From Massilia sp. YIM B02769 (GTDB taxonomy: Bacteria; Pseudomonadota; Gammaproteobacteria; Burkholderiales; Burkholderiaceae_D), in NCBI RefSeq assembly GCF_030411995.1, contig NZ_JASNRC010000020.1, forward strand, positions 28,058 to 68,174: a stretch of 40,117 nucleotides of DNA, in the 5' to 3' direction. A program made the position numbers and the translations under genes. The notes under the pieces are model-generated. The model saw nothing but the letters and a program-made list of their open reading frames with translations. It did no database searches and had not been told where the DNA came from. The first letter of the stretch is position 1. Each line of letters starts with the position of its first letter. Shown here one piece after another: positions 36,592 to 40,117 of the stretch.

Positions 36592-36795
36592 TCAGGCTAC
36601 GCTGTCGCGCCGGTCCTCGCCCCGCCCGAAATCGTCGTCCGTATCGACATGCGGTTCACGCCGGTCGGCGCCGCGGCGGTCGTCTGCGGCAGGTTCGGGC
36701 TTGGCCGCAGCGGCAGCGTCGCTCTCCCCGGGCCGGTACACCGGGCGCGAGGTGGGGTCGGCCGCCAGCAGGGGCGCGACAATCCATTCAGTCAT
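36592..36795 (-). CDS. Small acidic/arginine-rich protein, unknown
   Basis: A 67-residue protein I do not recognise. It begins MTEWIVAPLLAADPTSRP, continues with an alanine stretch and ends in a hydrophilic part with repeated DDRR/DRRE and DTDDDFGRGEDRRDS. It has no clear signal peptide and is probably disordered. What makes it credible is a strong AGGAG six bases before the ATG, a terminator 16 bases after the stop and its place behind the RcnB-like gene on the same strand, whose protein has a similar D/R-rich segment. Confidence 0.6.
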   Translation of the reverse strand: MTEWIVAPLLAADPTSRPVYRPGESDAAAAAKPEPAADDRRGADRREPHVDTDDDFGRGEDRRDSVA

Positions 36796-36823
36796 TTCGT
36801 TCTCCTATAAACAGGCTGGAGAG

Positions 36824-36850
36824 ACGCCTCCCGCGTCGGCGGGCTGGCGT
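36824..36850 (-). terminator. Hairpin after the RcnB-like gene
   Basis: ACGCC and CCCGC pair with GCGGG and GGCGT around a short loop, 13 bases past the RcnB-like stop on the minus strand. No T-run follows, so the small gene at 36592 may be reached by read-through. Confidence 0.35.
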
Positions 36851-36863
36851 CCTCGCCAACCAC

Positions 36864-37280
36864 TCAATTGCCCAGCAAAACGCTGGCGATAATGCCGGTG
36901 GCGATCGCCGCCAGCACGTAATCGTTGCCCACTTGCACCCAGTGGTAGCCGCGCGGCGGCGCGCTCAGGCGGTGCGAGCGCCAGTTGTCCACCACGTATT
37001 GCCTGTGGTGGTAGTTGGACGGCAGGCGGTTGCCGCGATACAGGTCGTGGCGCGGGCCGGCGCCGCGGCGGGCGTGGCGGTCGTCGCGACGGGCATCCCG
37101 GTAATCGCGGCGGTCTTCGCGGCGTTCGTCACGGAAGTCGCGGCGGTCATCGCGGCGCTCGTCGCGGTATTCGCGGCGGTCGTCACGGCGGTCGTGGCGG
37201 TCATTGTGTTGGGCGAATGCCGGCGCATTGGCGGCCAGCATCAGTGCGATCATGCTCTTGGCGATGAGGCGTTTGTTCAT
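36864..37280 (-). CDS. RcnB-family periplasmic protein with D/R-rich repeats
   Basis: Exported protein of 138 residues. A signal peptide ends near residue 23 (NAPAFA). A low-complexity region (about 25-75) repeats units like DRRDDRREYRDERR with alternating acid and base. The C-terminal domain has LYRGNRLPSNY, YVVDNWRSHRLSAPPRGYHW and VQVGNDYVLAAIATGIIASVLLGN, the RcnB pattern (RcnB modulates Ni/Co efflux in E. coli). That name marks homology only: many RcnB relatives lack nickel genes nearby, as here. The last 18 residues are hydrophobic and could sit in a membrane. AAGGAGG gives a very strong ribosome site for the ATG at 37280. It is divergent from rsxB. Confidence 0.85.
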   Translation of the reverse strand: MNKRLIAKSMIALMLAANAPAFAQHNDRHDRRDDRREYRDERRDDRRDFRDERREDRRDYRDARRDDRHARRGAGPRHDLYRGNRLPSNYHHRQYVVDNWRSHRLSAPPRGYHWVQVGNDYVLAAIATGIIASVLLGN

Positions 37281-37425
37281 GTTTTTTCCTCCTTGAAAGA
37301 TGGCGCGCATGCATGCGCAGCCTGTACCGTCAGTAAGCCATGGACATTGCATAAGCTCTGTACGCTGTTCCACTTACTGATCGAAACAACAACCCCGGTC
37401 GCGCCCTCCGCGCTTTTGTCGGATA

Positions 37426-38163
37426 ATGACGGCTTTACGCCGCCGCATCACCGTGACCAAGACTCTTGCCGACCAGATCGAAGACCTGCTGCCGCAGACG
37501 CAATGCACCAAGTGCGGCTACCCGGCCTGCCGGCCCTATGCGAAGGCGATCGCGAACGGCGAAGCGCCGATCAACCAGTGCCCGCCCGGCGGCATCGAAG
37601 GCGTGCGCCGCCTGGCCTCCGTCACCGGCCACCCGGTCATTCCCATCAACCCGGCCAACGGCATCGAGCGCCCGCGCCCGGTTGCCTTCATCGACGAAAG
37701 CCTGTGCATCGGCTGCACCCTGTGCATCCAGGCCTGTCCGGTGGACGCCATCATGGGCGCGGCCAAGCAGATGCACACCATCCTGCCGAGCCTGTGCACC
37801 GGCTGCGACCTGTGCGTGGCGCCCTGCCCGGTCGACTGCATCAGCATGGTCCCGGTGACCGAGACCACCGGCTGGGCGGCGTGGTCGCAGGAAGCGGCCG
37901 ATGCGGCGCGCGCGCGCCATGACTTCCGCAGCCTGCGCCTGCAGCGCGAACGCGAGGAAAACGATGCGCGCCTGGCGGCCAAGGCCCTGGAAAAGATGAA
38001 GGCGGTGACGGCGGAAGAAACCAACACGCCGGAAGAACTGGCGGAAAAGGAACGCAAGCGCGCCATCATCGCGGCCGCCATGGAACGGGCACGCCAGCGC
38101 GCCGCAGCGTCGACCGAGACCCCATCGACCGACGCCACGCCACCCCAGCCGAAGAAAAACTGA
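37426..38163 (+). CDS. rsxB: RsxB/RnfB-type iron-sulfur protein, stand-alone
   Basis: Ferredoxin-like subunit B of the Rnf/Rsx electron transport complex, 245 residues. The four-cysteine cluster domain is complete (QCTKCGYPACRPYAK with INQCPPGG). Two 4Fe-4S motifs follow, CIGCTLCIQACPVDAI and CTGCDLCVAPCPVDCI. Unlike RsxB of E. coli it has no N-terminal membrane anchor and ends in about 90 residues rich in charge (helical EEN/AEKERKR stretches). The other rsx genes are not adjacent, so it may work with a different partner. The start is uncertain: ATG at 37426 or GTG at 37453; neither has a good ribosome site. nth follows 18 bases after the stop, a frequent pair. Confidence 0.88.
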   Translation: MTALRRRITVTKTLADQIEDLLPQTQCTKCGYPACRPYAKAIANGEAPINQCPPGGIEGVRRLASVTGHPVIPINPANGIERPRPVAFIDESLCIGCTLCIQACPVDAIMGAAKQMHTILPSLCTGCDLCVAPCPVDCISMVPVTETTGWAAWSQEAADAARARHDFRSLRLQREREENDARLAAKALEKMKAVTAEETNTPEELAEKERKRAIIAAAMERARQRAAASTETPSTDATPPQPKKN

Positions 38164-38180
38164 GCAAAGAAAAACTGAGC
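38152..38180 (+). repeat. Short direct duplication between rsxB and nth
   Basis: AAGAAAAACTGAGC occurs at 38152-38165 and again at 38167-38180. The first copy contains the rsxB stop; the second duplicates it just before the nth ATG. It looks like a recent 15-base slippage duplication. Confidence 0.85.
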
Positions 38181-38181
38181 G

Positions 38182-38871
38182 ATGAATCCCGCCAAACGCC
38201 TCGCCATCTTTACCCGCTTCCGCGCCGCCAATCCGCACCCGACCACCGAACTCGAATACACGACGCCTTTCGAACTCCTGATCGCGGTGCTGCTGTCGGC
38301 GCAGTCGACCGACGTCGGCGTGAACAAGGCCACGCGCCGCCTGTATCCGGTGGCGAACACGCCGCAAGCCATCCTCGACCTCGGCATCGACGAGCTGAAA
38401 AGCTATATCTCGACCATCGGCCTGTACAACACGAAGGCGAAGAACGTGATGGCGACCTGCCAGATCCTGGTCGAGCAGCACGGCGGCGAAGTGCCGCGCG
38501 CGCGCGAGGCGCTGGAAGCCTTGCCCGGCGTGGGGCGCAAGACGGCGAACGTGGTGCTGAACACCGCTTTCGGCGAGCCGACCATGGCGGTCGACACCCA
38601 TATCTTCCGCGTCTCGAACCGCACCAAAATCGCGCCCGGCAAGAACGTCGACGAAGTCGAGATGAAGCTGCTGAAGTTCGTGCCCAAGAATTTCCTGCAG
38701 GACGCCCACCACTGGCTGATCCTGCACGGCCGCTACACCTGCGTCGCGCGCCGCCCGAAGTGCTGGAACTGCATCATCAACGACTTGTGTGAGTTCCGCG
38801 ACAAGACGCCGACGCCGGACGGCATCATCGCGCCCGAGGCTACAGGATCGATTTCGCTCCCGGCAGCCTGA
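38182..38871 (+). CDS. nth: Endonuclease III
   Basis: DNA glycosylase/AP lyase for oxidised pyrimidines in base excision repair. The 229 residues hold the helix-hairpin-helix LPGVGRKTANVV with catalytic Lys120 and the catalytic Asp138 in AVDTHIFRVSNR. The 4Fe-4S ligands are Cys187, 194, 197 and 203, the same numbering as E. coli Nth. The C-terminus extends about 20 residues beyond E. coli. No clear ribosome site is seen; translation may depend on termination of rsxB close upstream. Its last 32 bases overlap the convergent acyltransferase gene. Confidence 0.97.
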   Translation: MNPAKRLAIFTRFRAANPHPTTELEYTTPFELLIAVLLSAQSTDVGVNKATRRLYPVANTPQAILDLGIDELKSYISTIGLYNTKAKNVMATCQILVEQHGGEVPRAREALEALPGVGRKTANVVLNTAFGEPTMAVDTHIFRVSNRTKIAPGKNVDEVEMKLLKFVPKNFLQDAHHWLILHGRYTCVARRPKCWNCIINDLCEFRDKTPTPDGIIAPEATGSISLPAA

Positions 38872-39937
38872 GCGCCAGGCGCGCCACCAGGAAGCTGGCG
38901 GCGACGCCGATCGCGCCGGAGAGCACGAACTTCAGCATGTTCGGCAGCGGCAGCGTGGCGGCGGCCAAGCCGATCGCGGTCAGCAGCGGCGGGTGCAGGA
39001 TGTAGGCGGCATAGGCTTGCCTGGCCCAAGGCTGCCAGCGCGGCGACGGATCGCCCGTGCGGCGAAAGCGCGCCAGCATGCCCAGGATGATGCCCCAGGC
39101 CACGAAAGGCTCCCAGAAGGCATAGGCCAGGGCCGGCAGGGTCCAGCCGCCCGAGGTTTCGAAGGGCTGGCCCAGCACCAGGTTGACCACGATACCGTAG
39201 ACAAACAGCAGCGGCCCGACCAGCCACGCGACCAGGCGCCAGCGCCTTGCCTGCTGCGGACCGATGTGTTCCAGCCAGCGGCTGCCGGCCATGGCGCAGC
39301 CGCCGGCGAACAATACCGTGTATGAAGCAAAATAGCCGATTTGTAGCCCCCAGATTTCCTGTCCGGTCGGCATGACCAGCCGCAGCAGGAAGGCGCAGGC
39401 GCCGGTGGCGAGTGCGGCCAGCAGCAGGGTGTGGTGGCTGGGCGACCAGCTCCCAAGGCTGGCGCGGTTGCGCAGGTAGCGCCACAGCAGGTAGGCCGCG
39501 CTGAAGATCAGCAGCGCCAGGGCGAACCAGAGCGGTCCGATGTTGAAATACAGACGGGTGGCGAGTGCGGCCCAGTGTTCCAACAGGGGTTCGCCTTCGT
39601 GGACGCCGGCAATGGCAACTGTCAGCGGACCGAGCACGAAGCCATAGACCAGCAGCGGGATGCCCAGGCGCAGCAGGCGGTCGCGGGCAAATCGGGCCGG
39701 TCCCTTGCGTTCATAGGATATTGCGCTGAAGTAGCCCGCCAGCAGAAAGAAAAAGCCCATGAAGAAGGCCTGGTTCACGGAGACGAAAACGGCGAAGGGC
39801 AGCTTCTCGGCCAGGTTATCGGTGGGGATGGTCAGGTACCAGCCGCCCGGCGCGCCGAACATGATGGCGGCGTGGTGCAGAATGACCAGGGCGGTGAGGA
39901 CGACGCGGATACGGTCGAGGAAGTCGGAGCGGGCCAT
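38840..39937 (-). CDS. Acyltransferase 3 family membrane protein
   Basis: Integral membrane O-acyltransferase, 365 residues, with about ten hydrophobic segments. It begins RSDFLDRIRVVLTALVILHH, the usual first helix with the catalytic His region, and has FFMGFFFLLAGYF and RDRLLRLGIPLLVYGF, hallmark segments of the OpgC/acyltransferase 3 group. It probably acylates a surface glycan, lipid or osmoregulated glucan; no neighbour identifies which. The ATG at 39937 is chosen for AGGA upstream and because the family starts there. The 3' end overlaps nth by 32 bases on the opposite strand. Confidence 0.88.
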   Translation of the reverse strand: MARSDFLDRIRVVLTALVILHHAAIMFGAPGGWYLTIPTDNLAEKLPFAVFVSVNQAFFMGFFFLLAGYFSAISYERKGPARFARDRLLRLGIPLLVYGFVLGPLTVAIAGVHEGEPLLEHWAALATRLYFNIGPLWFALALLIFSAAYLLWRYLRNRASLGSWSPSHHTLLLAALATGACAFLLRLVMPTGQEIWGLQIGYFASYTVLFAGGCAMAGSRWLEHIGPQQARRWRLVAWLVGPLLFVYGIVVNLVLGQPFETSGGWTLPALAYAFWEPFVAWGIILGMLARFRRTGDPSPRWQPWARQAYAAYILHPPLLTAIGLAAATLPLPNMLKFVLSGAIGVAASFLVARLALRLPGAKSIL

Positions 39938-40025
39938 CTTTGCATTCCTGGCGTCAGAAATAAAGTTGCCACAAAGATAGCACAATGACGGATGCCCTCG
40001 TCATTATTTGCGCTAACGCGGATCC

Positions 40026-40041
40026 GGTAGGGTGGGCACCC
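40026..40041. repeat. Broken GTAGGGTGGG palindrome at the window edge
   Basis: GGTAGGGTGGGCACCC is the left half of the palindrome family seen at 20858 and 29462, but the expected right arm is missing; the IS-like end begins a few bases later. Confidence 0.55.
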
Positions 40042-40047
40042 TTGAAG

Positions 40048-40117
40048 TGACCCCATTTCGTTGGACAGTGAGTTACGCTGCCAAGTGCTGAGTCCTGAAT
40101 TGTACAGGGCTCAGTCC
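40048..40117. mobile_element. Probable left end of an IS3-family element, cut by the window
   Basis: From 40048 the sequence reads TGACCCCATTTCGTTGGACA, resembling the terminal inverted repeats of IS3-family insertion sequences (TG start, C-run, then TTGGACA). It continues with a hairpin at 40088-40114 (CTGAGTCCTG with CAGGGCTCAG). No transposase is visible before the window ends, so the family is a guess from the end sequence. Confidence 0.4.

Noticed and set aside
37060..37215. CRISPR-like array in the regular CGCGGCGGTC repeats
   Set aside because: The periodicity is the coding of D/R-rich repeats in the RcnB-like protein, in frame, without unique spacers.

Overview
The window reads as chromosomal DNA of a GC-rich betaproteobacterium, most likely Oxalobacteraceae of the Massilia/Telluria type. 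This is inferred from gene content and order: a glnA - DUF4124 - ntrB - ntrC block, large TonB-dependent receptors with no SusD partner, an intracellular PHB depolymerase of the Ralstonia type, a 'PHA system' small protein, an rsxB-nth pair and a seven-iron FdxA. No rRNA, tRNA, CRISPR array or complete mobile element was seen.

Layout. 1-10105: two TonB-dependent receptors (the first cut by the window edge) flank gapA, tkt and rsmE, with clear intrinsic terminators between units. 10680-14162: an FAD-dependent dehydrogenase, an RhtA-like exporter starting at TTG, and a convergent corA. 14250-14513: palindromic and tandem repeats. 14541-19528: the nitrogen control block (ntrC, ntrB, a DUF4124 protein, glnA), with a sigma-54 promoter and NtrC-type sites upstream of glnA. 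19604-20853: a rhodanese translationally coupled to an unrecognised helical protein. 20995-27677: a three-gene minus-strand unit, reading divergent class A PBP, membrane-anchored TAXI protein, CocE/NonD hydrolase. 28023-29382: an EI24/CysZ-like membrane protein divergent from an FKBP isomerase. 29389-30280: an orphan gene between inverted copies of a composite palindrome. 30404-30988: acyl-CoA-binding protein and a PHA-granule-type protein, convergent. 31142-32987: a signal-less M4-type metalloprotease followed by a small protein resembling the protease inhibitor emfourin. 33465-36528: fdxA, a ferredoxin/flavodoxin-NADP reductase and phaZ. 36592-39937: a 67-residue protein, an RcnB-like protein, rsxB, nth and an acyltransferase. 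The right edge looks like the start of an IS3-type element inserted next to a repeat.

How it works together. glnA and ntrBC form a classic nitrogen-response module in which NtrC would activate glnA through sigma-54. phaZ, the PHA-system protein and the acyl-CoA-binding protein point to polyhydroxybutyrate and acyl-CoA handling. FdxA, the reductase, RsxB and Nth are iron-sulfur or electron-transfer functions. The least conventional pieces are the protease/inhibitor pair, the orphan gene bracketed by inverted palindromes, the PBP-TAXI-hydrolase unit, and several families of paired palindromes in gene-free DNA.
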